From JACJYM01 sp965230495 (lineage in GTDB: Bacteria; Bacteroidota; Bacteroidia; Chitinophagales; Saprospiraceae), in contig OZ246004.1 in assembly GCA_965230495.1 (NCBI GenBank), positions 3,286,001 through 3,350,000 of the forward strand: a stretch of 64,000 bases of DNA. The letters run 5' to 3'. The notes beneath the pieces are model-generated. The model was given only the letters and a program-made list of their open reading frames with translations. It was not told where the DNA came from and ran no database searches. This document shows, in pieces, positions 1-9,600 of this stretch. Made by a program: the position numbers and the translations under genes. Numbering within the stretch: the stretch's first letter is position 1; every line of letters begins with the position of its first letter.

Positions 1-859
1 TCCAAATGTCGTAGGTTACTTCGAAATTAGCCCTTCCTTCCATACCTGGCCCATGCTGGCATGTAGCGTCCGAATTACCCCAATTTCTGTTAATTTCTAT
101 TGAGCTATTGGCTTCAAAAATAACCTCAAAGGATCCTCCGGTTTCAGAGATATCATTTACTGAAATTGGTAAGGTGCTGCCAAAAGATTGACCAAAGCCA
201 TTGGTAGTGTAATTATTCCAACCAGACGTTTCGTATTCATTGCCACTTCCTGCATCGTTGTAGGTAACAGAGAAATTATAGTTTTGATTTCCAGAACCTC
301 CATCTAAGGAGAACTCCGAAATATGCCAGTCCAGTGAATAATTCACATCAACTGTAAAATTGGATTGTCCTCCTGAGTTGCCCCCGATCATCCAAAACTT
401 ATTTTCGTCTCCTCCTGCTCCTGTTCCAGGGTCACCCGGCATTGGAGATTGGATAATATTCAGTTCTGCTGCGGTTGGTAAGTAGACAGTTCCTGATGTG
501 GCACCTGCAGTGACAGCAGATTCTGGATTTGGGTTGGTCCACTGATCGAGAGAAATAGCTCTTTGTTCACAAGAGGAAGTAGAAAAACCAGGTGTCGTTC
601 CAAATTCACGATCCTGTATATATGCGTCACCATCACAATTACCACTGCAATATGAACTACAGTCTGCAGGGTCAGAATCGGGTTCGCCAAAAGAAGTGTC
701 ACTAGGAACACCAGGTGAAGTGGAAGTTTCTCCTGAGTCGTAAGTATCAGTTCCTGTTTTGACCCATTGATATCCACTTGCAGGAGCTATAGATGGTTGC
801 ATATAGATATCAGTACTGGGCAAAATGACAAATATCAATGCAAGGAAAACAATTCTCAT
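1..859 (-). CDS. Secreted protein of unknown function, C-terminus cut by window edge
   Basis: Reading the minus strand from an ATG at 859-857 gives an uninterrupted frame of 286 codons that runs off the left edge, so this is a 5'-complete, 3'-truncated gene. Residues 1-20 form a signal peptide (positive start, then a run of hydrophobic residues). The mature part is rich in Gly, Ser, Asn, Thr and Asp with several Cys (a CSSYC-type cluster near residues 67-75). That composition is typical of secreted adhesin or beta-sandwich proteins of Bacteroidota. The shorter open frame at 460-777 on the same strand is an out-of-frame shadow. I do not recognise the family. A T9SS signal cannot be checked because the C-terminus is missing. 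Confidence 0.7.
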   Translation of the reverse strand, partial: MRIVFLALIFVILPSTDIYMQPSIAPASGYQWVKTGTDTYDSGETSTSPGVPSDTSFGEPDSDPADCSSYCSGNCDGDAYIQDREFGTTPGFSTSSCEQRAISLDQWTNPNPESAVTAGATSGTVYLPTAAELNIIQSPMPGDPGTGAGGDENKFWMIGGNSGGQSNFTVDVNYSLDWHISEFSLDGGSGNQNYNFSVTYNDAGSGNEYETSGWNNYTTNGFGQSFGSTLPISVNDISETGGSFEVIFEANSSIEINRNWGNSDATCQHGPGMEGRANFEVTYDIW

Positions 860-905
860 TTGGTTAATTTATTAAATTATATAATAGCTAGTTTTTTGGA
901 GTGGG

Positions 906-937
906 CTAACGTAAATAAAACTATTACTTTACGTTAG
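906..937. repeat. Perfect 10-bp inverted repeat, possible operator
   Basis: CTAACGTAAA at 906-915 is matched exactly by its reverse complement at 928-937, with a 12-nt spacer. On the minus strand the spacer carries TAGTTTTA, a near match to the TAnnTTTG -7 element, about 55 nt upstream of the secreted-protein gene. No T-run follows, so an operator is likelier than a terminator. Confidence 0.4.
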
Positions 938-1131
938 ATAAACACTAAGTTAAAATATAAAGACCAAATTTTATCTTGTTTTTTTATATATTTTCAATTA
1001 GAATATGTAGTTATATGATTTATAATTATGTTATTGATTGATTATTTAGATTTTATCAGAAGGAGAATATGGAGTGAAGTAACAGTAAAAGAATGATAAC
1101 GATTTGCGTATTGAAAAACAATAATTGAAGA

Positions 1132-1163
1132 TTGATATGATTAAATAGTTTTAGATACTTTTG
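1132..1163 (+). promoter_or_regulatory. Bacteroidota -33/-7 promoter of the acyl-CoA dehydrogenase gene
   Basis: TTG at 1132-1134, a 21-nt spacer and TACTTTTG at 1156-1163 fit the Bacteroidota consensus (TTG ... TAnnTTTG). The start codon follows 35 nt downstream. Confidence 0.6.
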
Positions 1164-1198
1164 TAACGTAATATCTGACTAAAACGAAAACAAAAATA

Positions 1199-2371
1199 AT
1201 GGATAAGTACCGACATCATGATTACTATAATGTAGATGGTTTATTAAGTGAAGATCATCTTTTAGCGAGAGAAGCTGTACGGGAATGGGTTAAACAAGAA
1301 GTTAGCCCTATTATTGAAGATTATTCCAATAGAGCAGAGTGTCCCACGCATCTTTTTAAGGGTTTGGCAGAAATAGGAGCATTTGGCCCTAGTTTACCAT
1401 TAGAGTATGGTGGTGGAGGTATGGATGAGATTGCATATGGAGTAATTATGCAAGAGCTGGAGAGAGGCGATTCTGGAATACGTAGTATGGCATCAGTACA
1501 AGGTTCATTAGTTATGTACCCTATATTTCGATATGCTTCTGAGGAGCAAAAAAGAAAGTACTTGCCAAAATTGGGTTCAGGTGAGTTTATTGGTTGTTTC
1601 GGTTTGACAGAACCTGACCATGGTTCTAATCCGGGAGGTATGGTTACGAATATTAAAGATGATGGAGATTCCTATATTCTTAATGGTGCAAAGATGTGGA
1701 TTACCAATAGTCCGGTTGCAGATATTGCGGTCGTTTGGGCTCGTGATGAAGAAGGAAAAATCCGAGGAATGGTTGTTGAAAAAGGAATGAAGGGTTTTTC
1801 AGCTCCTGAGATTCATGGAAAATGGTCGTTAAGGGCATCGATCACAGGGGAGTTGGTATTTGAAGATGTACGTGTTCCAAAAGAAAATGTTTTTCCTGAA
1901 ATTAAAGGTTTAAAAGGCCCCTTGTCATGTTTGAGCAAGGCCAGATATGGAATCGCTTGGGGAGCAATAGGTGCTGCATTAGATTGCTATGATTCGGCAT
2001 TGAGGTACTCTCTAGAGAGAGAACAATTTGGAAAGCCAATAGGAGGTTTTCAACTCACTCAAAAGAAATTGGCAGAAATGATCACTGAGATTACAAAAGC
2101 TCAACTGTTAGCATGGAGATTGGGAAGTTTAGCAAATGAGGGTAAGGCAAGTCCAGCACAGATTTCTATGGCTAAGCGAAATAATGTACACATGGCATTG
2201 GAAATAGCCCGGGAAGCGAGGCAGATTCATGGTGGAATGGGGATTACAAACGAATACCCAATCATGAGGCATATGATGAATCTAGAGACTGTTCTTACTT
2301 ATGAGGGAACACATGACATTCACTTATTAATAACAGGAATGGATGTGACGGGTTTGAATGCTTTTAAATAA
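1199..2371 (+). CDS. Acyl-CoA dehydrogenase, glutaryl-CoA dehydrogenase type
   Basis: Likely oxidises and decarboxylates glutaryl-CoA to crotonyl-CoA in lysine/tryptophan breakdown, with FAD as cofactor. The 390-residue length fits the family. Residues 133-139 carry the FGLTEP flavin/substrate loop. Residues 167-170 carry WITN. The C-terminal stretch NLETVLTYEGTHDIH (361-375) places the catalytic base at Glu369. Arg95 in GIRSMASVQ matches the arginine that glutaryl-CoA dehydrogenases use to hold the substrate's distal carboxylate, and this separates it from ordinary acyl-CoA dehydrogenases. The next gene starts 6 nt downstream, so the two are probably co-transcribed. Family assignment is strong; the exact substrate is inferred from Arg95 and the C-terminal signature. 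Confidence 0.88.
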   Translation: MDKYRHHDYYNVDGLLSEDHLLAREAVREWVKQEVSPIIEDYSNRAECPTHLFKGLAEIGAFGPSLPLEYGGGGMDEIAYGVIMQELERGDSGIRSMASVQGSLVMYPIFRYASEEQKRKYLPKLGSGEFIGCFGLTEPDHGSNPGGMVTNIKDDGDSYILNGAKMWITNSPVADIAVVWARDEEGKIRGMVVEKGMKGFSAPEIHGKWSLRASITGELVFEDVRVPKENVFPEIKGLKGPLSCLSKARYGIAWGAIGAALDCYDSALRYSLEREQFGKPIGGFQLTQKKLAEMITEITKAQLLAWRLGSLANEGKASPAQISMAKRNNVHMALEIAREARQIHGGMGITNEYPIMRHMMNLETVLTYEGTHDIHLLITGMDVTGLNAFK

Positions 2372-2377
2372 CAACGT

Positions 2378-3658
2378 ATGAAAATAAATAGCCGATATAC
2401 TATAGCTTTCTTTTCGATTCTTTCTATTGGGCTGGTTTTATATTACCTGGGAGATATTGTAAGCTATATTGTATTGGCGTGGGTTCTTAGTATGATAGGA
2501 GCTCCAGTTGTGACTTTTTTGAAAAAATTCATGAATAAAAACCTCGCTGCAATTTTGACATTAGGGCTTTTTATTTTGTCTTTTTTCTTTCTTTTATGGG
2601 CTTTTGTCCCCCCCCTTGTTAATCAGGCTAAAAATTTGTCCAATATTGATTACAGTAGTGTCAAAAATTCATTGGATGAACCTATTCAGGATTGGGAAAA
2701 TTGGTTACTTGATAAAGGCTTATTGATTGAAGAAAAAAAGGATACAGCAGGAGTTGAATTGAAAGAGGAGAGTAAGGATGTTTTTACTAGAGAAATCACA
2801 TTGGATTCGTTGATAATATCTGAAAATGATAGCAGTCTTGTCAGCCATAATATTGTTATACATCTTGAAATTGATGGAAACAAAATAAATGGCGATGCTA
2901 CAAGTGAGAAAGAGACTTTAACTCATGATTTTAGCTCTGACGACTTTTTTACTAGAATCAAAAAGAATATTTTTAGTTTTTTGGATCCTGCTACAATCCA
3001 GCATTTTTTTTCAAGTCTTGTAGGGGCGTTTGGCAATTTTACAATAGGTATAATGTCTATTTTTTTTATTGCATTTTTCTTTTTAAGGGAGCAAGGCTTG
3101 TTTCTTGATGGCATTAAGTCTTTTATTCCTAACGAATATGAAAGTAGAACGAGTGAGGCAGTTGAAGAATCTAGTGAGCTCTTGATAAGATATTTTGTAG
3201 GTGTTTTGATACAAATGACAATTATAACAATATTTGTTTCTATCTGTTTAAGTTTGTTAGGAATTCCAAATGCACTTCTTATTGGTTTTTTCGCAGCTAT
3301 TTTAAACGTTATACCTTATATAGGGCCGATTTTAGGAGCGGCTATAGGGATATTTATTACTATTTCCTCAGGTTTAGAACTCTCATTTTATTCGGAGCTA
3401 CTTCCTAATATTGGTAAAGTTGTGGCTGTCTTCGCATGTATGCAGATGTTGGACAATTTTATTTTGCAGCCAAATATTTTTTCTAGGAGTGTAAAAGCAC
3501 ATCCATTAGAAATTTTTTTGGTGGTTTTGATAGGAGCCAAGATGGCTGGTATTTTGGGAATGGTTATAGCGATACCGGCATATACAGTTTTAAGGGTGAT
3601 TGCTAAGGTTTTTCTGAGCCAGTTCAAGTTGGTACAAAGGCTCACGCAAAATCTATGA
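2378..3658 (+). CDS. AI-2E family transporter (PerM/UPF0118)
   Basis: An inner-membrane protein of 426 residues. It has two N-terminal hydrophobic segments (about 10-45 and 60-80), a long hydrophilic segment (about 85-195), then five or more C-terminal membrane segments. The family signature PYIGPILGAAIG lies at about 311-322. Family members have been linked to export of AI-2 or to sodium/proton exchange, so the substrate here is open. The gene follows the acyl-CoA dehydrogenase by 6 nt. Its TGA overlaps head-on with the tail of the convergent ExbD gene, leaving no room for a terminator. Confidence 0.85.
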   Translation: MKINSRYTIAFFSILSIGLVLYYLGDIVSYIVLAWVLSMIGAPVVTFLKKFMNKNLAAILTLGLFILSFFFLLWAFVPPLVNQAKNLSNIDYSSVKNSLDEPIQDWENWLLDKGLLIEEKKDTAGVELKEESKDVFTREITLDSLIISENDSSLVSHNIVIHLEIDGNKINGDATSEKETLTHDFSSDDFFTRIKKNIFSFLDPATIQHFFSSLVGAFGNFTIGIMSIFFIAFFFLREQGLFLDGIKSFIPNEYESRTSEAVEESSELLIRYFVGVLIQMTIITIFVSICLSLLGIPNALLIGFFAAILNVIPYIGPILGAAIGIFITISSGLELSFYSELLPNIGKVVAVFACMQMLDNFILQPNIFSRSVKAHPLEIFLVVLIGAKMAGILGMVIAIPAYTVLRVIAKVFLSQFKLVQRLTQNL

Positions 3659-4072
3659 TATGGACATATAATTAATGTTTTGTAGACCAAGTTTTCGGAG
3701 AACCAGTTTTAATTCATATACATATTTCATTTCAATGGACTTTTCAATAAATAGTGAAACTACGGTTCTGGATTTCTCGTAATCTGTTAATCCTTGAATT
3801 TTTTGCCTTAAAATATCTTCTTTATTATCGAAGCTAACAATCTTATTATTGACATAGAGTTTTGGTTCGACTTCGTTACTCAAGACCAGATTTATTTCAG
3901 TCTTTTCTTTTACTTCTTCAGCATTTTGAACTTTGGGTAATTTGATATCATAGGAGGAATTGGTTTTAATCACAGTGGTAACCATGAAAAAAAATAGGAG
4001 CATAAAGATGATGTCCGGTAATGAAGCAGTTGATATTTTGGGCTTTTGTCTTTTTTCCATTTTAAATTTCAT
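3653..4072 (-). CDS. ExbD/TolR-family biopolymer transport protein (second of pair)
   Basis: A 139-residue protein with one N-terminal membrane helix (about 17-36) that carries the conserved proton-path aspartate at Asp20 (SLPDIIFMLLFFFMV). A periplasmic domain follows. ExbD works with ExbB and TonB to energise outer-membrane uptake. It lies 12 nt after another exbD-like gene, as in the exbB-exbD-exbD sets of many Bacteroidota, but no exbB/MotA-type gene is next to the pair. The stop codon overlaps the convergent AI-2E transporter gene by 6 nt. Confidence 0.85.
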   Translation of the reverse strand: MKFKMEKRQKPKISTASLPDIIFMLLFFFMVTTVIKTNSSYDIKLPKVQNAEEVKEKTEINLVLSNEVEPKLYVNNKIVSFDNKEDILRQKIQGLTDYEKSRTVVSLFIEKSIEMKYVYELKLVLRKLGLQNINYMSIS

Positions 4073-4084
4073 AAGATTTGGTTT

Positions 4085-4594
4085 TTATCGTGATACGAAA
4101 TAAGGTTCGGTTTCAGAGATTTTTATGGGTAGTAATTTGACAATAGTTGACTTATTTTTTTTAGAAAGTAAATCATAGGGATTTCCGAACATTTCATTGG
4201 ACTTATCATTTCTTAGCTCTTTATATGCTTCCTTAATAACGCTGTATACCTGAAGATAAGACTCATATGATGTCTGTTCATCATTTTGAAATGATATGAT
4301 GACTTTGTCAGCATTTTTTCCTTTGGATTCAATGAAAGAGATAATATTGTCTTTGAGTTTAGAAAGTATCATTTCACTATCCTCCACAAGTAATTGATTT
4401 TCACTATTAATTTTTATGTCAAAAACCCAACGATCTGGTATAGGGGCAGGAGGGCCTTGGTAATATGGTGGAAGCTTTGCAATTATACCTTTGGGTTTGA
4501 TAAAAGTAGTAGCGACCAAGAAGAAAATAAGTAATAGAAAAGCTATATCAGCCATAGATCCAGCATTGATTTCTGTATCAAGTCTTCTTCTCAT
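4085..4594 (-). CDS. ExbD/TolR-family biopolymer transport protein (first of pair)
   Basis: A 169-residue protein: a basic N-terminus (MRRR), a membrane helix at about 13-32 with Asp16 in the GSMADIAFLLLIFFLV motif, and a periplasmic domain longer than in the second copy. It is probably half of an ExbD pair that forms the stator of a TonB-type motor. The gene upstream on this strand encodes a MerC-domain protein, so the ExbB partner must be encoded elsewhere. Confidence 0.85.
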   Translation of the reverse strand: MRRRLDTEINAGSMADIAFLLLIFFLVATTFIKPKGIIAKLPPYYQGPPAPIPDRWVFDIKINSENQLLVEDSEMILSKLKDNIISFIESKGKNADKVIISFQNDEQTSYESYLQVYSVIKEAYKELRNDKSNEMFGNPYDLLSKKNKSTIVKLLPIKISETEPYFVSR

Positions 4595-4668
4595 AGGAAA
4601 CTTTAATACAAAGGATGCCTGTAGATAAAATTGTGGTGTAAAAAAGAAAAAAAAATTAAGAGAATCGG

Positions 4669-5016
4669 TTATGCACCAACTTTCACATGCTTAAACCTAT
4701 GATTAATCCAATGAGCATAGACAATAAATAAAGCTCCAAGGAGATTAATAACAGGAATCCCGGAATGGTGGGTCGCAATGCCGAAGGCCAATAAAAGAAA
4801 TCCAACCGCACATAATACGAAAGGAATTCCATTTCGGTGTGATTGAAAATAATCAAGGACAATGGAATAGAAAGCAATCACGACACCTAAACCCAACATG
4901 ACCCAATCAAAAATATGATTATGTTGCGAAGAAAATTGAAAGACACCCAATGAAGAGAGTACGGGTATCAAACTACAATGAACGGCACAAATAATAGCGG
5001 CAGATGCCCCTAACAT
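4669..5016 (-). CDS. MerC-domain membrane protein
   Basis: A small inner-membrane protein with four hydrophobic segments and the MerC motif CAVHC (Cys10, His13, Cys14 from the start chosen here) in the first helix. MerC proteins carry metal ions; in Bacteroidota they often sit under Fur/Zur-type control, so zinc or another metal is as likely as mercury. The frame is open upstream to an ATG at 5097. I reject that start because a -33/-7 promoter (5063-5093) lies inside it and transcription would begin near 5057. ATG at 5016 gives 115 residues and a 5' leader of about 40 nt. Confidence 0.75.
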   Translation of the reverse strand: MLGASAAIICAVHCSLIPVLSSLGVFQFSSQHNHIFDWVMLGLGVVIAFYSIVLDYFQSHRNGIPFVLCAVGFLLLAFGIATHHSGIPVINLLGALFIVYAHWINHRFKHVKVGA

Positions 5017-5062
5017 GTCCGAACCTACGGTTAATTTATCTTTATTCTGACTACACACGCCG

Positions 5063-5128
5063 CAAAAGTACAATAAAAAATCTATAAATGCAACCATGTT
5101 GCATTCAGAGGTTTTTTAAATATGTTAT
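5063..5128. promoter_or_regulatory. Divergent promoters sharing a Fur/Zur-like palindrome
   Basis: A perfect palindrome has 8-bp arms, AATGCAAC (5087-5094) and GTTGCATT (5098-5105), around a 3-nt centre. The TTG inside each arm stands at the -33 place of a promoter. On the minus strand, TTG (5093-5091), 20 nt and TACTTTTG (5070-5063) serve the MerC gene. On the plus strand, TTG (5099-5101), 19 nt and TATGTTAT (5121-5128, a weaker match) serve the DUF2007 gene. A repressor bound here would block both -33 elements. The TGCAAC...GTTGCA shape resembles operators of Fur-family metal regulators; that link is inferred. Confidence 0.6.
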
Positions 5129-5137
5129 TTTTATACT

Positions 5138-5518
5138 ATGGTTACGGAATGGATTTGGATTAAATCATTTAGAATTTCTTCAATTGCACATATATATCAG
5201 AACAGACTTAGAAATGAAGGAATAGAATGTATATTGGAAAACGACTTGATAGGAACGGTTTTGCCATATCCTAATATTGACATAGATTTAAAGGTCAGAA
5301 GTCATCAAGTTGAAGAAGCACAAAAACTAATGGCAGTTATAGAGGAAGAATTAACAAACCTTGAAATTCATGACTTTCGAGAGGCTGATGAAAAAGATAT
5401 TGAGTTTGAAAGAAGGTTGTTTGAAAGCAAGAAAAATGAAAATTCCGGATATGGGTATATAATTCTGGTAATCATATTCTTCATTGTAATACTTTATTTT
5501 CTCAATAAAAACAGTTAG
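5138..5518 (+). CDS. DUF2007 domain protein with C-terminal membrane anchor
   Basis: A 126-residue protein. Residues 5-75 match the DUF2007 pattern, a small ferredoxin-like domain described as putative signal-transducing: a hydrophobic strand, then IYQNRLRNEGIECILEN, then a LKVRSHQVEEAQKL helix. An acidic linker follows, then a single hydrophobic helix (about 104-121) with the tail inside or outside unresolved. It is transcribed divergently from the MerC-domain gene across a shared palindrome, so the two may respond to the same signal. The leader would be very short (about 6 nt) with the promoter proposed. Confidence 0.75.
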   Translation: MVTEWIWIKSFRISSIAHIYQNRLRNEGIECILENDLIGTVLPYPNIDIDLKVRSHQVEEAQKLMAVIEEELTNLEIHDFREADEKDIEFERRLFESKKNENSGYGYIILVIIFFIVILYFLNKNS

Positions 5519-5604
5519 ATACTCAACACTTTTTGCAGCTATACCGTTAGAGAATAGTGAGGTTGTTTACTTGGCAACAAGCGGTAAAATCAATTATAAA
5601 TCTA

Positions 5605-6510
5605 ATGAAATTTAATTATCCCATTCCTATAAAGGACATAGCAAGTTCGTATGGCGTTCAACTTGTCGGAAATCAGCAGATATTCGCGACAGGATTGAAT
5701 GAGATTCATAAAGTGAAAGAAGGAGATATTACTTTTGTAGATCATCCCAAATATTACGAAAGAGCTTTAAATTCTCAAGCAACAGTTATAATTATTGACA
5801 AGCAAGTGGATGTTCCAAATGGAAAAGCTCTACTAGTTTGTGAAAGGCCTTTTGAAATATATAATGATTTGGCGAAGCAACATAGACCATTTAAACATCT
5901 TCCCAAACAAAATAACAAAACGTTTGATCCAAGTACTATAATAGAGGAAGGCGTTATAATTTGTTCGGATGTTGTTATTGGAAGGAATTGCTATATTCAG
6001 GCAGGGGCATATATTGGGACTAATACTATTATAGGAGACAATGTCATTATTCAAGCTGGAGCTTTAATAGGAACAGATGCTTTTTATTTTAAGAAAGAAG
6101 AAGGACGATATACAAAATGGCATTCTTGTGGTAGAGTAGTCATCGAAGATGATGTTGTAATTGGAGCCGGATGTACTATTAATAAAGGAGTATCGGGCGA
6201 TACTGTAGTAGGAGAAGGAAGCAAACTTGATAGTCAAGTTCATCTTGGGCATGGAGCTGTGCTAGGAAAGAATTGCTTATTGGCAGCCCAAGTAGGAATA
6301 GGAGGTAAAACTATTGTAGGAGATAATGTTGTCATGTATGGTCAAGTAGGTGTAGCTCAAAGTATAATAATCGAGGACGATGTGGTTATCTTGGCTAAAT
6401 CAGGGGTATCTAAAAACCTCGCTGGAGGAAAAACTTATTTTGGTTACCCTGCCCAAGAGGCAAGGCAAAGCTATAAGGAAATTGCCACTTTAAGAAGAAT
6501 GTCAAAATAG
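5605..6510 (+). CDS. LpxD-like UDP-3-O-acylglucosamine N-acyltransferase
   Basis: A 301-residue protein with an N-terminal LpxD-type nucleotide-binding domain (about 1-95) followed by a left-handed beta-helix of hexapeptide repeats (about 100-270, for example [14 protein letters not shown] and [12 protein letters not shown]). The [10 protein letters not shown] stretch provides the histidine expected for acyl transfer. LpxD adds the second 3-hydroxyacyl chain in lipid A synthesis. The usual lpxC/fabZ/lpxA neighbours are absent, so this may be a paralogue acting on another nucleotide sugar. The frame opens at GTG 5557, but ATG 5605 gives the family's usual N-terminus. Confidence 0.75.
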   Translation: MKFNYPIPIKDIASSYGVQLVGNQQIFATGLNEIHKVKEGDITFVDHPKYYERALNSQATVIIIDKQVDVPNGKALLVCERPFEIYNDLAKQHRPFKHLPKQNNKTFDPSTIIEEGVIICSDVVIGRNCYIQAGAYIGTNTIIGDNVIIQAGALIGTDAFYFKKEEGRYTKWHSCGRVVIEDDVVIGAGCTINKGVSGDTVVGEGSKLDSQVHLGHGAVLGKNCLLAAQVGIGGKTIVGDNVVMYGQVGVAQSIIIEDDVVILAKSGVSKNLAGGKTYFGYPAQEARQSYKEIATLRRMSK

Positions 6511-6658
6511 CCATTAGTCTAACATCGCTTTCGTTAATAGTTACTACTAATAATATATAACCTTCTACGTTTAGTCAATATCTAAGGCTATTTATTATAT
6601 TGAATCAGATATTTGAGATATCAAGGAACAATAGTATCCAAAAAATAAAACTAGGACG

Positions 6659-9600
6659 ATGAAAAGACTTTTGTTATTACTTCCCATAATTACCATTTTT
6701 TTATGCTCATGCAATGATCGAAGATCTGAAAAAACCGTTTTAAAAAACGTTGAACAAGATCAAAAATTATTATCGGGTTATTTTGAAGCAGCTACCCATG
6801 GTGTGATTTCAGCAGGTGATGAGTTGGTATATGTATTCAAGACACCGATAGATTCCCATATATCAACAGAGGAATTAAACGAAATAATAACCCTATATCC
6901 AAAAGTGGAGGGGACCACTACATTTTCGAATGGAACGGTTTTGAAATTTGTCCCTAAAAATTTATTGACACCTGATGAGAACTATAAAGTGTCTCTTAAT
7001 CTATCAAAACTAAAGACCTCATTGCCTTCAGAATTAGAGTATAATGTCCGAACTTTTAAACAAGAAATAAAGGTGTCACGGGATGGAATTATAGTAAATG
7101 ACGACCAAACTATTAGTGTATTGTTAAATGTTGCTACGGCGGATAAGGTTGATAAAGAAAAGCTTAAAAATTGTTTTGAAACGGACGCGGATGAAATCTT
7201 ATCCTCAACCATCAACGATAATAACTATCAAATAGAGCTAATATACAGCAATAGGCTAAATGAAAAATCCTATGTAAAATATGATGCAAAATCTATTGGA
7301 GCGGAGAGCAAAGGAGAGTTAACGTTTAAGGATTTCGATATTGATAAGTTTACAGTACTGACTACCAGACATAGTAGAGAAAGAAATGAGTTTAGCATAT
7401 ATTTTTCACAACGCTTAGACGGAAAGAAGGATTTGCAAGGGCTGGTTCAGGTGAATGGAACGGACGCCAAGATGACTATCAAGCATAATCAAATTATAGT
7501 TTATACTTCAGGGTATCGAAATAGTGATAAGGTAGAAATTAAGCTTTCGAAGGGTTTAAAATCCATCACAAACGAAACTATAGAAAATGAATACACTTTT
7601 CATATTGAAAATACCCCTGACAAACCCTCTGTTGAATTTGTAACCGAGGGACTATATTTTCCATCAGGTGAAGAGTTTAGGATTCCTATAAAAGTAAGAG
7701 CTCTTGACAAAGTTAGGGTTACGGTTGTAGAAATAAAACAAAAGAATGTACATCACTACCTAGCATGGCATTCTCTTCAGTATTCTGATTTCTATAACCT
7801 AAGAATGTTTGGAAAACCGATGTATGATGAGGTTGTGAATTTGAACGATGGTATAGCAGACGATGAAGGATGGAAAGTGTTTGGTATAGATTTGTCAAAA
7901 AGTATTCAAAAGAATCCTGGAAGCATATATAATATTTCGTTATCAATAGAACCATCATTTGTAAGTCTATCTTGCAAAGACCAATTGCTTAAATATGGGT
8001 ATAAATCAAAAGTGCCAACTGATGATTTTTTTAGTAATAAAAACCATAACTTCTATTATAATAATTATTACTACGATTACGATTGGAGTGAGAGAAACAA
8101 TCCTTGCCACATATCATATTATATGAATATGAATTTAGTGCAAAGAAATTTTATTTGTTCTAATTATTCCGCGGTTGTTAAAAGGGGAGGTAATAATTAT
8201 CATGTTGCATTGACTGATCTTGTCGATTTATCAGAGGTACAAGGGGGAAGAGTTAGTTTGTATGATTTACAAGGAGAAGAAATTATAAATGGGACTACGT
8301 CCGGACAAGGATTTTGCAAACTCAATACAGGAGAAAGACAGGCCTCAGTAATTCAAATAGAAAAGGGAAACCACATTACTTTTATGTCTTTAGATGATGC
8401 CATGAGCAACCCACTGACCGAGTTCAATATTTCGGGAGATAGAACAGCTAAAGATGGGCAGTTCTTTATTTATTCAGAGAGAGATGTATGGAGGCCGGGT
8501 GATAGTATATATGTCAACGTAATGATTAATAGAGACTTTCAGGAAATCCCAAAAGGGTTACCCATTAAAATGGAGTTTTTAAATACAGAAAATCTAATTA
8601 TTGATGAACAAAGGCAGAATATTGATCTTGACAGGAACCTAATATATAATTTTGTATTAAAGACCTCTAAAGATGCTAAATCTGGAATGTACAGGGCAGT
8701 TTTTGAAATTGGAACCCAAAGATTTCATAAGAATATCAGAATCGAAAACATCAAGCCCAATACCGCAGAGGTTATGTACAGTTTCGAAAGTGAAGAAGAT
8801 AATATTATACTGTCAGACAAAGTATCAGGAACCATTCATGCTCAATATTTAACGGGATTTGCTCTGAAAGGAGCAAAGGTAAAAACTGAAGCTCTTTGCA
8901 GACCAGTACCTAGTTTTTTCTCCAAATACAAAGATTTTTCATTTAATGATTATAAATCCAGAAACGCCGATAAGTTTCAACTTTTTTCAGTGACTACAGA
9001 TGGTGAAGGTGAAGCGAGTTTCGAAAGTGATTTTGACCTCAGGAGATATAATGGACCAGTAAGAGTTTACCTGGAAACTGAAACGGTTTTAAGTGGTGGT
9101 GGAATTAACAAAGAAGGAAAATCAGCCATTGCATCTCCCTACAAAACATACATAGGAGCAAAACGAGACAAAGGTAGTGGGTGGCGAACTAATTATTTAC
9201 TTAACGAAAACCCTAAAATATCTCTCATTTCCATAGATCAGAAGGGAAATATACACAACGGTGAAAAGAAAATTAATTATTCCGTTCAAAAACATAGGAG
9301 CCATTGGTGGATAGATAAGTACAGAGTGAGTTCGAGAAGTTATTTCAAAAGAGATAATTACTGGGAAGAAGTATCGACGGGATCCACCACCATAAATGGG
9401 GAGGGTATTTTGGATTTAAAGAATAATGATTTGGAGAAAGGGGCGTATCGAGTATTGATTAATGATGAAGAATCTGGACATAGAACCATGGTTTATTTTT
9501 CAGTCTATAATGGAGTGGATCGAATACCAGGTGCCCAACCTTACATTATTGAATTTGAAACAGATAAAGAAGAATATGAGTTTAATGAAGATATAGCTCT

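Larger units (their letters stand above)
860..1198. other. Intergenic region with inverted repeat and promoter
   Basis: No gene is visible in this 339-nt, very AT-rich gap between two divergent genes. It holds a perfect 10-bp inverted repeat (906-915 and 928-937, CTAACGTAAA and its complement) close upstream of the minus-strand gene, and a Bacteroidota-type promoter for the plus-strand gene near its right end. Confidence 0.6.

Noticed and set aside
460..777. Open frame of 105 codons on the minus strand
   Set aside because: It lies out of frame inside the signal-peptide-bearing gene that runs to the left edge; its composition looks like a frame shadow.
5017..5097. MerC start at 5097
   Set aside because: A promoter and operator lie inside it; ATG 5016 follows the expected RNA start.
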